Notes under the pieces: generated by a model
Databases searched by the model: none
Seen by the model: the letters and a program-made list of their open reading frames with translations, nothing else
Told to the model about the DNA's origin: nothing
Position numbers and translations under genes: made by a program
Assembly: GCA_949825065.1 (NCBI GenBank)
Contig: OX463842.1
Coordinates: 7,529,723 to 7,593,722 of the forward strand
Direction: 5' to 3'
Length of the DNA: 64,000 nucleotides
From: Odontocerum albicorne
Taxonomy: Eukaryota; Arthropoda; Insecta; Trichoptera; Odontoceridae
In this document: positions 1 through 10,165 of the stretch, piece by piece
How positions within the stretch are numbered: the first letter of the stretch is position 1
Layout: the number at the start of each line of letters is the position of its first letter

Positions 1-166
1 GGTTCCCGTAGGAATCCCAGATTTAAAAATAACAAACTTCAGTTTACTTTTACTTAAGGCTTCTTTAACATCTTTCTGGTTGGTTGGAAGATTTAGTCAC
101 GTGACAATAAGCCTGCCAGGTTGTATGCACTGTATACAATGAAAGTGTAATACAATACAATACAAT
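1..166 (+). repeat. SINE-1 copy, cut by the window edge
   Basis: The sequence matches the distal part of the tRNA-derived SINE seen whole at 2501-2690 and 35527-35785. It starts just after the B-box region, runs through the conserved block CTTTCTGGTTGGTTGGAAGA, a stem-loop-like segment and GCCTGCCAGGTTGTA, and ends in a short AATAC repeat. The 5' head with the A box lies outside the window. Confidence 0.75.
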
Positions 167-580
167 GGGGGAACCAGGAAACACGCCACACCACTGAAGA
201 GAAATACAGTAAAATGCACTGTTTGAAACACGCCAACGACGGAACGAATCTTGTGTTAGTTGATAGATGGTTCCGTAGCCTAACATTTTTTTCCCGAAAG
301 GTCGTAGAAAAGAAAATATAAGTTCTTTTTTTTGTCCATTTTTTTTAATCTTAACGGGTGAAGGGTGTTATGAATGGACTTAAAGATTTGTAGCATACTG
401 ATTAAATGTTCAGAAGCGATCTTATTAAAAATGTGTCGACTTTATGGTTCATCGAAATCAGATCTTAAAAGCCATACAAAAAATATTAAAGCTTAGACAT
501 GTATAAAACTATTTCAAAATTAAAATAAAATGTATTTTTGTTTATTGATCAATATTGAAATAAAATTTATAATACTGTGT
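167..580. other. No recognised feature
   Basis: AT-rich sequence with no convincing exon, RNA gene or repeat. Short open frames here lack family similarity and look like chance. Confidence 0.5.
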
Positions 581-657
581 GAAACTTTCGTTGTATGTGA
601 AACAAACCTAGTAGGTGTATTGCCATGTGGCAATTTCTTCCAACAAACCAGAAAGTA
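581..657 (-). repeat. SINE-1 3' tail fragment
   Basis: On the minus strand the segment reads CTTTCTGGTTTGTTGGAAGA followed by ATTGCC-ACAT-GGCAAT, the stem-loop tail of SINE-1 and LINE-A. Only the tail is present, so it could derive from either element. It lies beside a Y-family copy. Confidence 0.7.
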
Positions 658-699
658 TTTTTTTAAAGTGGCAATAACTGAAAACTTTAATGTTAACCT

Positions 700-1108
700 T
701 TCAATACACTACACCGTGCTCTACAACATTATCTTAAACCGAATGTGTTACAATCATATATATCGGAAGATCTACAAAGATTTTTTAATAGATCTTCTTG
801 CCTTTGTTTAATAGATCGGCTTCCTTTGGTATAATAGATCGTCTTCCCTTGGTTTAATAGATCGGCTTCCCTTGTTTTAATAGATCGGCTTATCTTACCA
901 AATTTATTTTTCTAAACATATGGAGTCGCGGGGAAGTACCTAATCTAATGGTTGCAGCCACCATCTTCCTATCCTAACGCTCAACTGTTTTTTTTTTGTA
1001 AAACTTTTAATATGTCAATAATAGTGGTTTTGAATCCCGAGTTAGAGCACTCTTGAGGAAACTCTGCTCTCTAAACGGCGCTATATAAATTATTCTTTAT
1101 TGTTATTA
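700..1108 (-). repeat. Family Y dispersed repeat
   Basis: Read on the minus strand, this copy has three modules in the same order as the longest copy (39205-40020). First comes TTTATATAGCGCCGTTTAGA with a CTCTAACTCGGGATTC box, then a block near TTAGGTACTTCCCCGCG, then TTTGGTAAGATAAGCC leading to a GATCTTCCGATAT end. No open frame is shared between copies. The family is unidentified; it could be a SINE-like or non-autonomous DNA element. Confidence 0.65.
787..901. repeat. 23-bp tandem repeat, five copies
   Basis: AATAGATC recurs at 787, 810, 833, 856 and 879, an exact 23-bp spacing, with unit AATAGATCGGCTTCCCTTGG plus three T-rich bases. It lies inside the Y-family copy and looks like local amplification of one Y segment, because other Y copies carry this segment once. 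Confidence 0.9.
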
Positions 1109-1331
1109 AATATCTTGGGTACCAACGGGAATTGAAATGGTAACCCCAGGATGATGATGTTTTGTTTATAATCAGAAACATATATTTTATCGTCACATTT
1201 GCATCAAGTTATCTCCATAAATGAAAAAAATATACTATTTTTACTTTCGCATTAGTGATTTAAACTAAATTTTAAAAACCAGGAGACAACATTGGCTTTC
1301 GCCCTAATAATAAAGCCTTAAGGTTTAACAC

Positions 1332-1500
1332 TGGAGTACGGACGAAACTTGTAGTTCGTCATTGCGCATGTTAGCAATACTACCACACGTGAAAAGGTAA
1401 ATTTTAAGTAATGTTACAATTTACCAGATTGGGATCCTGTTTTGAGCATACCCGAATCCTCTTAGGTAGAAATTTAGCGTCATGCCAACTAAGACACGGA
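1332..1500 (-). repeat. Hybrid SINE (SINE-1 head plus GTTAGTATTNC body)
   Basis: On the minus strand the 1500-1420 part gives the SINE-1 head GACCTCCGTGTCTTAGTTGG and a degenerate B box. The 1378-1332 part gives GTTAGTATTGCTAACATGCG and the following conserved body. The same head-body combination occurs at 36604-36795, so it is a real subfamily. Just outside, 1117-1150 resembles the end of another SINE-1 head. Confidence 0.6.
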
Positions 1501-2035
1501 GGTCTTAGAGAAAGTATTTTTACGTACGAATAGAATACATACGAATTTTTTACGTTTTACATAGAATACATACGAATTTTAGACACACATAAGATTAATT
1601 AGAATGTCAGTACTACGCTACATATATTTAGCATATGCATTAAATATAGTTTACCACTTTTTATTAAGTGAAATCGTTATTTTTTCCTTTTTAGTTGAAC
1701 AAGTTTAATTTCACATTTGTCACACTTTTATGAATGCTTTTTCTTTACTGCCACCTCAAATATCCTGCCAAAGTCACCCTAAAATAGATTATATTTGTTA
1801 GCGTCTGCTTTTGGCACATTTAAGAGAAGTTAGGGGAAAAAAGAGTATTATTTTCAGAGCTCGATATTCGGTTGGAGTGTATTAATGGATTATTTATTTC
1901 TCTCCTTTTGAGGAGGAAGTTTGAGAAGTCATCAATAAGTAGCTTTTTAAACTGTTTTCCTCAAATATTATCAGTTTTCTAGTGAATATTATTTTGATTT
2001 TTATTCAATATAAATTATGTCGAACCCTGTGTCCT
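1501..2035. other. No gene; short 26-bp duplication
   Basis: The motif ATAGAATACATACGAATTTT occurs twice between 1527 and 1578. Otherwise the stretch is plain AT-rich sequence with no supported feature. Confidence 0.5.
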
Positions 2036-2412
2036 TGTATTTTATTTTATTTCTTAGAAATATACATCATTTGTGAAAACAGGTAATTTAATTCAGACAC
2101 ACAATTTAATGGATCTGATAAACTAGGCTTTTGCCTGTATCTCACTGAAGACATATAGCAATAAAAAATAAATCGATACTTCTTTCCGATTTTTGATTAT
2201 TTAAAACCCCGTTGCGCATTTTCATCAACCTGACAAACAGTAACACTCAATTACACATGTATACATCACGTGAAATCAAACTCCTCACACTTCATCACTC
2301 CAGACAGACCAAAAACAATCATAAAAATAATATAAAACAACAAAAAACACCACACTCAAGACGTTACACAAATCTTCTCCACAAGTCATTCGTCTTGCAA
2401 GTTAATATTGTA
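2036..2412 (-). mobile_element. LINE-B 3' end fragment
   Basis: It matches 37350-37700 and 27615-27782, with shared blocks AACAGGTAATTTAATT, AAACTAGGCTTTTGCCTGTA, AATAAATCGATACTTCTTTC and CATCAACCTGACAAACAGT. At 37350 and 50040 these sequences adjoin the C-terminal end of a reverse-transcriptase-type ORF. This copy is therefore 3' untranslated sequence of that non-LTR element, inserted in minus orientation and 5'-truncated. Confidence 0.7.
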
Positions 2413-2500
2413 TAATATAACTTGCATATTCAAATGTTTGTTTTCACCCCACGGGTCTAAGGTTTTAAGAATATTTAATTTAATGAATTTTTAATCTTAG

Positions 2501-2690
2501 ACGACCTCCGTGGCCTGGTGGTAAGACACTTGTCTGCCGATCCGGAGGTTGCGGGTTCGATCCCCGCTGGAACCCAGATTTTTTTAAATAGGATTCCAGT
2601 CTGGTTAACACTTAGGGCCTATAAAAACATCTTTCTGGTTGGTTGGAAGAGATTGCCACATGGCAATAAACTCGCCAGATTAAAAAAACT
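2501..2690 (+). mobile_element. SINE-1, tRNA-derived, complete copy
   Basis: The head looks like a tRNA gene. An A-box-like TGGCCTGGTGG lies at 2511-2521 and a B box GGTTCGATCCC at 2554-2564, the internal RNA polymerase III promoter. The tRNA-like part is followed by AACCCAGATTTTTTTAAATA, a short linker, and the tail TTTCTGGTTGGTTGGAAGAG with ATTGCC-ACAT-GGCAAT and CTCGCCAGATT. The tail is shared with LINE-A, whose machinery probably mobilises this SINE. It is not a functional tRNA, because there is no clean acceptor stem and it is dispersed. Confidence 0.85.
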
Positions 2691-2702
2691 AAGGTTTGAT
2701 GC

Positions 2703-3067
2703 ACAATGTTTATTTATTTATTTAACACTTTTATTGCAAATACAATCTGGCGGGCTTATTGTCAGGCGGCAATCTCTTCCAACCAACTAGACAAAAGTTA
2801 ATGAAGCAAGTTACGTGGTCACATAAATCATTCAAATGATTATCCATCCCCACGAAATCAATAAACATAATATACGTGAACACATGCCCACGAACCCCAC
2901 AAAGATGGACAGTCACCCGAACATTATTTTTCATATAAAGTGAGATATCATCAATCAAAAGGAAAGGAAGGGATGGTGGAGAGGAAAGGAAAAGAAAAAT
3001 CAAGATTGAAACACGAATGTTTGATGCACAATGAAGAAAAAAAATCTTACCAACTAGGCAACTGAGC
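2703..3067 (-). mobile_element. LINE-A 3' end, 5'-truncated
   Basis: Minus-strand sequence ends in a TAAATAAATAAA-type tail at 2703-2725, preceded by GCCCGCCAGATTGTATTTGC, the stem-loop block and GGTTGGTTGGAAGAG. Homologous copies lie at 32763-33120, 39675-39935 and 55265-55715; at 32763 the upstream end codes for a retrotransposon C-terminus. It sits back to back with the SINE-1 copy. Confidence 0.8.
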
Positions 3068-3134
3068 ATGTTTTTGAGGTAATTGATGATAATTTTCTTC
3101 AGATGGTATTTTATTATAATAATTATTATTATTA

Positions 3135-3315
3135 TAAAAAGAATTTTTTTATACTTGTAGCGCTGTTTAGAGAGCAGACAATCATCAGAGATACTCCAAC
3201 TGCGGATTCGAATCCATTATTAATGACCGATTAAAAATTAAAAAAATAGATAAATTGAGTGTATAGATAGGAAATGGGTGGCTATAGATTAGGAACTTCC
3301 CCGCATTTGCATTTA
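3135..3315 (+). repeat. Family Y copy (modules 1 and 2)
   Basis: It starts near TTGTAGCGCTGTTTAGAGAG, contains a tRNA-B-box-like GGATTCGAATCC and ends with GGGTGGCTATAGATTAGGAA followed by CTTCCCCGCATTTG. Module order equals that at 700-1108 and 39205. No open frame is shared between copies. Confidence 0.65.
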
Positions 3316-3622
3316 TTTACAGGCCAAACCCTAGTTTACTGGGGGCATGACAAATGAAAGGCATCAAACCTAGAGACCCATGTAGTAAGTGAATATCCAT
3401 ATTAAATGACCTGTTTTTTTTATTTTGTAGATTACATATATTTTTTTAAATTAACGTTTTCATTCAAAAACCTGTTTTGTAAATAAATTATTGTATTAAA
3501 AAATGTCCGATCTCATATTCTTTGGAACGAAGACTACCATCTCGGAAGTTATTTGCTCCCATTTTTTTCTGTGGTGTCCAGAGCATCTAATACATTGTTC
3601 ATATTGCCCTATCTGGGTCTAC
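3316..3622. other. No recognised feature
   Basis: AT-rich spacer between a Y copy and the piggyBac-like element. No gene or repeat is supported. Confidence 0.5.
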
Positions 3623-3639
3623 TTAACTCGTCCAATGCT

Positions 3640-3704
3640 GAGAACACGCGTGGCGTGTCCATGTGAACATCGGCTTCATGCTCAGAACACGCGCGGCATG
3701 TCCA
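3640..3704. repeat. Subterminal repeats of the piggyBac-like element
   Basis: Two copies of GAACACGCG[T/C]GGC[G/A]TGTCCATG lie at about 3642 and 3682. The first contains the palindrome ACACGC-GTG-GCGTGT. Subterminal repeats of this type commonly serve as transposase binding sites in piggyBac elements; that role here is inferred. Confidence 0.6.
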
Positions 3705-4120
3705 TGCCTAAATATTGTTAGTATATTAAATCAGCATATGATATTCGTCATTATTTCGGAAGATTCCGAGCATTCGGGCGTTTGCGCATGTGCAACGCAT
3801 TGTAAAGTTGAGGTTACACCCGCAGTTTTAAATAATATTTTTTCTAGTTATTCCATTTGTTTTCATTGTGAGACTTGATAATAAAAATAATTGGACTATT
3901 TCTCTAGCGCTGTTTTGTGAAAAGGTCACTCACTGCAAGGGATATTTTGTTTATGTTTTCTAGTTATTTTCAATTTTGAATGAGTGACATAGTGAATTGT
4001 GAGCAAAAATAAGTGCCTTTTGAAAAATATATTATAGTAATTGGTGTATACATAGTGATATTTAGTATCATATAAGTTTCCTTTTTGATTTTACGAAAAA
4101 AAATACGTTTACCTTGAAAA

Positions 4121-5762
4121 ATGGATCGCCCATCGAGCTCTAAAAGACAAAAGATTGAGGATGATATGGATGATTCATTTAGTGACGTTAGTGATGAGGA
4201 ATTCACCATCATCGAGGACGATTCTGAATTTGAGTCAAATATTGAAAATGATGACAATATTCAAATTCAAACTGTTTCACAAACATCTAGAACACCAGAT
4301 GTTAGCTCTACGCAATGGTCGAATATAAAAAAAACAACCAGCCTCTATACCATTTTCAAAAATACCCGGGTTGAAAATTGAGATGTCAAGTAAAGAACCA
4401 ATAGATTATTTTGATTTGATTTTCAATGAAGATTTGTACAATCTTGTGACAACCCAAACTAATTTGTATGCTGTTGAAGTATTGTCGAAATCAGAAGGTG
4501 ATACAAGCAGAATCACGCGATGGAAAAATGTCACTAAAGACGAAATGAGGGTGTGGCTGGGTTTACTACTACACACCGGAACAATACGTTTGAACCGGTT
4601 GAGTGACTACTGGAATACGGACTACCTATTCAATTTACCGGCATTTTCACAATTTATGTCAAGAGATAGATTTTTGCTCATCTTACGGGCACTTCATTTT
4701 AACAATAATGAAGAAGATCTGTCGAGCTTGGCAAAAGTCAGGGCATTGATTGATTTTTTCAATCGAAGGATGGAAGTAATTTATGATCCACACAGACAAC
4801 TATCGATAGATGAATCATTGGTTCTTTGGAGAGGCCGATTGATTTTTCGCCAATATATAAAAGGCAAAAAGGCCAAGTATGGTATAAAACTTTACATGTT
4901 AGGGGAATCAAGTGGATTGGCCGTAAAAATAATTGTATATAGTGGATCATCAGATGAAGAGTTAGGTGGCAAAGGCCACACTAATAAAGTCGTTCAGAAA
5001 TTGCTAGAGGGGAAGACGGGAGCCGGATATTCAGTTTACATGGATAATTTCTATAATAGCGTTCCTCTTACAAAAAATGTATTGAACCAAAACACATATG
5101 TCACAGGAACACTACGAGCAAATAGAAAAGAAAACCCGATCGATGTTATAAATAAAAAACTAAAGAAAGGAGAAAGTGTGAGTCAGTACACAGAAAACGG
5201 TATATGTGTTACCAAATGGAAAGACCGCCGAGAAGTCTTTATGATTTCTTCTGAATTTGATGGGGAGCTGTCTGATAGTAAAAACCGACATGGTCAAGTG
5301 GTCACCAAACCAAATATGGTAATAAATTACAACAATCATATGGGTGGTATAGACTATCATGACCAGATGTTAGCTTACTACCCATGCAAAAGGAAAACAT
5401 TACGTTGCTACAAAAAGTTGGCCATTCATCTATTCCAGACGATGTTATTGAATTCTTGGCATTTATACAATGCAGACAATTCACAGAAAATGCCGTTGTA
5501 TGATTTCAGGCTATTTATAATAAAAAAATTACTAGGTCCACCTCCATCATCAATTCCGAGACAAACAGTACAATCGAAAACCAAGATACATCTGCCGAAG
5601 TTTTGTGAAAAAGACACTGATAATAAAATCAAAAGACGCAGATGTAGGCAATGCTGGGATACAGCTAAGAAAAGAAATGCTTCATTATTCTTTTGTCCAG
5701 ATTGCCCCACACAACCTGGTCTTTGTTTGGATCATTGTTTCCAACTTTACCACAAATATTAA
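4121..5762 (+). pseudogene. piggyBac-like transposase, one frameshift
   Basis: ATG at 4121 opens an acidic N-terminal segment (MDRPSSSKRQKIEDDMDD, rich in D, E and S) as in other piggyBac transposases. This frame ends at 4381, while the main frame (to 5762, 463 residues from 4371) carries the catalytic domain. The frame switch lies between about 4330 and 4362, near A-runs, so one base is lost or gained; a sequencing error is possible. Counting from 4371, the catalytic aspartates are D147 (SIDESL), D225 (YMDNFY) and D328 (GGIDYHDQM). The 78-residue spacing between the first two equals that recalled for piggyBac (D268-D346). The C-terminus has a cysteine-rich domain (RRRCRQCW, FFCPDCP, CLDHCF). 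The combined length of about 548 residues is typical for the family. The protein would cut and paste at TTAA without leaving a footprint. Confidence 0.9.
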
Positions 5763-6631
5763 ATTATTTAAAATAAAATATTGTGCACACCTAATTAGTA
5801 AGTATATTTTTCTGTTAGTTTTTATAAAATATTGTTTTTTTTTGTAATATAATGTTGTTCGAAAAATGTCATAAAAACCTCCATTCAAATACCATTACGG
5901 TATGCGTCAAAATACCGACATCACTCTTATCACACAAAAAAGTCACTCAAGTACGTTTGATAAAAATAAAAAAAGACTGGGTATCTCATTTTGCGCCGAA
6001 TTACCAATGGACAAAATAAAAATAGCATAAAAATAAACACATTTCAAAAAGGACAAAAAAATATTTGAAAATTTTTAATTTATTTGAGAATATTTTTTAC
6101 ATGTGTAGCCCCACCTTTACAGCATGGCCTCGAAACTATACTGAATGAATTTTAAATACCTAGACAACAATTTTTGAACCGGTGTAAAAGGGGACGATGT
6201 ATAAATGATATATATAAACAAATTCTATATTTATGAATATATATTTTCTTAAATGTAAAATTTGTTTTACTTTCGTGAAAATATCACGGGATGCAACTAT
6301 ATTGCGCACTCATCGGCTCTCATAGAAATTATCTCAGCAATGAAAGAGTTAAGGGTCGTGTTTCCCATGATTTTTCTCAGGTTAAATTCTAATAATCATG
6401 TCAGTGCCTACTCAGCATATATGACCAAAATATACTTGTCGAATTGACTTTAAAGGTAAAGTTGACAGAACAAGTATCGAAGGTTTTTCGTTTTGTTCGT
6501 TGAAAAGAACTGAATAAACGACAATTAACTTTCATGTTCTTATGAATGGAAAAAATATATGTTTAATAAAAGTGCTTCGGTTCATAGAAGCTATCTGAAT
6601 AATAACCTAAAACTCGACATAAAATGAAATT

Positions 6632-7167
6632 TTATTTTGTGACATTTGATTTAAAATGTTCTGATAGATCGTAAGACTTAGTCATGTGACTACAATTCAT
6701 CTGCTCAGCCAATTCGACGGTGGTTTGAAGGGGATCTTCATGAATAATATGGTTTAGGCGGTCCTCATCGAAGTCCACTGGTGGTCCGGAACGCTCCATG
6801 TCTTTCAGGCTGAAATTACCGTCTTTGAAACGCAAACACCATCGACGAGCTGTCCTTTTATTCATAGCATCTTCACCGTGCACTTCGCAAATATCGCGAG
6901 CAGCTTTGGCAGCTTTATCCCCTCGATTAAACGCAAACAGAAGGAAGTGTCGAAAGTGCTCACTTTCGTCTACTTGACATTCCATTTTGAAGGCTTGTAA
7001 TCAAATAAAATAATATATGTAACGTAAAAGCAAACATAATGTCTTATAGAGCTGAAAATTTCCTTTCGTATGACGTATAACCTTTACCATTTTGTTTTAC
7101 TTTTGGAGCTCATTTTTACATTGGAAAAAAACGGACACAACTTATGCTAACACCTAATAATTCGTTA
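6632..7167 (-). pseudogene. Mariner transposase N-terminus, truncated element
   Basis: A 117-residue minus-strand frame (6985 to 6632) begins MECQVDESEHFRHFLLFAF and matches the mariner DNA-binding region. It has a first helix-turn-helix (RDICEVHGEDAMNKRTARRW), a linker (FKDGNFSLKDMERSGPP) and the start of a second helix-turn-helix (EDPLQTTVELAEQMNCSHMT). The catalytic D residues are missing. Upstream, the minus strand begins TTAGGTGTTAGCATAAGTTG at about 7166, a typical mariner end next to TA, so the 5' terminus is preserved. I could not find the other end, so this is a 5' fragment. Confidence 0.8.
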
Positions 7168-7169
7168 TT

Positions 7170-7609
7170 AAATACTCTAATACAGAATTCCACAAAATAA
7201 TTAGTGGAGTAAAAAAGTCATTTTTGCTTTAGATTATTATTTGATTGATATAAATAATTTAAAACGTTTACTTTAATACAATGTTTTTAAAAAAAAAATA
7301 TGAATGATTGGCTTTTATCACCACATGTTTTATTCCACTGAAAAACAATCGAATAAATAAACACTTTGACAAGAACCAAACTCCAGTCAGGCAATAAATT
7401 CTGGAGAAAAACATTCGAAAAAATATCCGGAACTCAGAAAGCTGAAAATGTCAGAAACCATCTACGCCCGCAAGAGTGGTCAGTGGACTGCCCGAATGTG
7501 AAAATAAAAAAGTAATCAGACATTCTTTGACATACATATTACCGGTGACAATCAATCTACAGGAGTGGAACGTGGACAAAAAATATATATTGAAAAGAGC
7601 GGAATATAT
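7170..7609. other. No recognised feature
   Basis: AT-rich stretch with no supported gene or repeat. Confidence 0.45.
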
Positions 7610-8085
7610 GCTGTTGAAATACGTGCACTAATAAGAATGTATGACGGAATATGGAATTAAGCGATGAGGGATAAATGTGAACTTAAAGCTGATGTATTGT
7701 GTAAAATGAAAGGGAGCACTCTGAGATAATTTGGGCACGTGGAACAAATAAATGAAGAAAGCTTAACGCAACAAATATGACTGGAAGGCGTGATACAGGA
7801 AGACTGAGGAAACAATTGTTGGATTAAGTGAATAACATTTTGAAAGAAGTAAAGTAAAGGGAAATCGTAAGAGCTGTATGAGAGAGTATATTTCTGTGGA
7901 AAATGCGAAATATGTGTATTGAGATAGGAAGCTTTGGCACTCTGTTCTGTGGCCAACCCCAACGTGGAAATGGTGTGATTGGTATGTGTGTGATTGAATC
8001 TTACGATAAGGGTAAGTTTACGTACAATATATGACGAGGACACATAAGTCATTAAGGTTAACATAAAAAAATTACACAAGGAATG
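7610..8085 (+). pseudogene. RTE-like retrotransposon 3' relic
   Basis: Translation with frame changes gives MRDKCELKADVLCKMKGSTL followed by FGHVEQINEESL. This corresponds to the C-terminal end of an RTE-type ORF found repeatedly in this window (for example at 12607-12804, 31620-31700 and 46060-46160). The nucleotide consensus GTGGAACGAATGAATGAAGA and the end block CCAACCCCAACGTGGAAATG are present. It is full of stops and clearly inactive. Confidence 0.7.
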
Positions 8086-8128
8086 AACGGAAGCTTTGAT
8101 AAGACCTATTATTTTTCTTCCTCTGCCT

Positions 8129-8451
8129 TAAGGTTCTTAAATATGTGAATGTGATGGAATACAAGTAGCCTAAACGAGTAGACTTGTTTTTGCTAAATAA
8201 TTTGTGTACGAATTGTTATCTAGTTATAAGTAGTATGTAGGTGTTAATTATTTCTAAGATCTCATATATTAAGATTGAATAAATAAAATAAAATGATATG
8301 TAGGAAAATAAGATTAAGTAAGTTCATAAATTATAACATATAATTAAGATTAGTTAAGTAATAAATTTGTATAATGGTATAGCCTTGGCAAATGTTTGTA
8401 CAGTAATTTACTTTGTTTAATAAAAAAAAAAAATAATAAGGTTCTTAAATA
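8129..8451 (+). mobile_element. 5'-truncated polyA retro-insertion with 15-bp target duplication
   Basis: The 15 bases TAAGGTTCTTAAATA occur at 8129-8143 and 8437-8451. Between them is a 293-bp unit ending in an A-run (8422-8433) before the right duplication. A direct duplication of this length plus a 3' polyA is the hallmark of target-primed reverse transcription. No coding sequence is seen, so it is the 3' untranslated end of a LINE, a SINE or a processed transcript. An exact duplication suggests a recent event. Confidence 0.8.
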
Positions 8452-8574
8452 GTCTGCTCGTATTATGACCAAATAAGTGTCCTTAGTATGTGAAAATTAA
8501 TTTTTACTCTTGAGATGCACCGTTTTATATCATAAGGTGACCATCTTCAGGGCAATCTTCACCTCGTGATCGAA

Positions 8575-8720
8575 AATGATTGTCAGCCACCTTGTGGATG
8601 GAAGACTCCTGTGCGTGAATAGTTTACGGTGTGTAAACTGTTGGGTTTAAAAGATAAAACCCAAAGTTCCGATGGCAGGGAGATTAAACTTCTAAGACGA
8701 TCGACAGGTTAAATTTGCTG
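8575..8720 (+). repeat. Dispersed repeat W, copy 1
   Basis: It matches 63470-63660. Shared blocks are TGGATGGAAGAC, a stretch around AACCCAAAGTTCCGATGGCA, GATTAAACTT and CAGGTTAAATTTGC. Identity is unknown. Confidence 0.5.
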
Positions 8721-9187
8721 CAGCTTTCATTTATTTATTTTATTTAACTGATGTGGCGAGCATGTTAGAATGAGTTTCATTCATCCTTGAAAGAACAGTA
8801 AAATACGTGTTCCTATCGAGATGCCCTTAAAAATATCAAATAAGGGATTGCTCGTCTATTGTCTACCCTAGACTATATCCCTTTTTTCTGCTACTCAGTA
8901 TCTATTATTATATTATCTACTAATACGTTGATGAGTGTGTGAGAGAACTTTTAATATTTGGGATAATATTTGGGATATTACTTCAACATATTATTGCTTT
9001 ACATATTAAAAATATTTTTTAAATAATTTTTAAAACAACAACAGACTACTCTAGAAACTTCTGTTTAAATATTCAGGTTTTTACAGCATGCCAACAAAAC
9101 AGAGTACGGTGTGAAATAAGCTACAATAAATGATGAAATATAAATATAATTTAGTCACTAAATAAAAAAGACATTTCTCGGAACCCA
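8721..9187. other. No recognised feature
   Basis: AT-rich sequence with no supported gene, RNA or repeat. Confidence 0.45.
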
Positions 9188-9387
9188 TCACATATCGGAA
9201 GATCTGCAATGGGTTTTTTTGTAGTTCGTCTTCTCTTGATAAGTTTTCTGCGGTTTTCCTACCAAATTATTTTTTCTTAATATTACATGTTTATTTATTT
9301 AATAAAGCTTACATATACAGGTTAAACCCAATTAAATGCAAAAATTAAAGATAATTATAGTATACTGTGACAACAAATAAAAAATTA

Positions 9388-9562
9388 TAAGCAAGAAATA
9401 TTTATGTAAAAAAATAGCAAACATTTCTAAGAAAGCTTTAAATCTTTATTTTAAAATTTTTTCTAAAAATTTCAAACTAAGAAATATTTATTACGCTAAA
9501 AACTAGCTACTATTTCTAAGAAAGCTTTAAATCTTTATTTCAAAACATTTTCTAAGATGAAG
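9388..9562. repeat. Direct duplication of about 87 bp
   Basis: AAGAAATATTTAT followed by TTTCTAAGAAAGCTTTAAAT and CTTTATTT occurs twice in tandem, with several differences between copies. It has no coding content. Confidence 0.7.
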
Positions 9563-9929
9563 ATCTCAATATACGAGGCCCAATTCAAATAGGACAGCCC
9601 GTGAAACAAAAGGAGACCACTTGACAAGTTAGTTTTACTTGTCTGTCTAAATAGATCATTATTTATATACCTTGAATAGTTATCAATAATACAAAACCTA
9701 TATATTTTGTTACATAGTTGGATAATATATTGATCGCGTCAACAACTGCAAGATATAGGAAGGGACCTATACATTTCACCGTACGTTTATAAGGTAGTAT
9801 TCCAGCGTACCTACAAGAAACCGTGTAGAATAAAGCCATGGGTAGAAACCACACTCACGTTAGTAGAAATATCTTGAAAATTTATTTTTTATTCTCTCCA
9901 CCATTTAAAAGTAACGAATCACCCGCGAG
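9563..9929. other. No recognised feature
   Basis: A GTAGTATTCC motif near 9795 weakly resembles the hybrid SINE body. Nothing else is supported. Confidence 0.35.
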
Positions 9930-10165
9930 CTCCACATGCATGCTCCATATTTAAAAATGCAGATGCTGGGAAGTTTGTATACCAATAGCCAAACTCCCCC
10001 TCCCCTTCATATCCTTATATTCAACTTGTTTTTGTTTTTTTTTTAACATTTTTATTTTGTCAAGAATGTTCAGTTGGAACACCAAGTTAAAGCGCCCTTG
10101 AGAACCCCAAGTTTAAGTCTAAACGGTACTATATAAACTCTTATTTTATTATTATTATTAGCGAT

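Larger units (their letters stand above)
3623..6352 (+). mobile_element. piggyBac-like DNA transposon with TTAA duplication
   Basis: TTAA occurs directly outside both ends (3623-3626 and 6349-6352), the obligate piggyBac target. The left end reads CTCGTCCAATGCTGAGA (3627-3643). The complement of the right end reads CTCTTTCATTGCTGAGA (6332-6348), which matches at 14 of 17 positions. The 2722-bp interior carries a piggyBac transposase (4121-5762), about 500 bp of 5' and about 590 bp of 3' non-coding sequence. Complete ends plus an almost intact ORF indicate a fairly young insertion. The ends should still be movable by a compatible transposase, but this copy's own ORF has a frameshift. Confidence 0.88.
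9188..10165 (-). repeat. Family Y copy split by unrelated sequence
   Basis: On the minus strand, 10165-10080 carries module 1 (TTTATATAGTACCGTTTAGA) and 10030-9930 carries module 2. Module 3 reappears at 9280-9188, with CCGCAGAAAACTTATCAAGA and GATCTTCCGATATGTGATGG. The 650 bp between them is not in other Y copies and may be a later insertion; it includes the duplication at 9388-9562. Confidence 0.55.

Noticed and set aside
2511..2575. A functional tRNA gene
   Set aside because: Internal promoter boxes are present but the sequence continues into a LINE-like tail and is dispersed, so it is a SINE.
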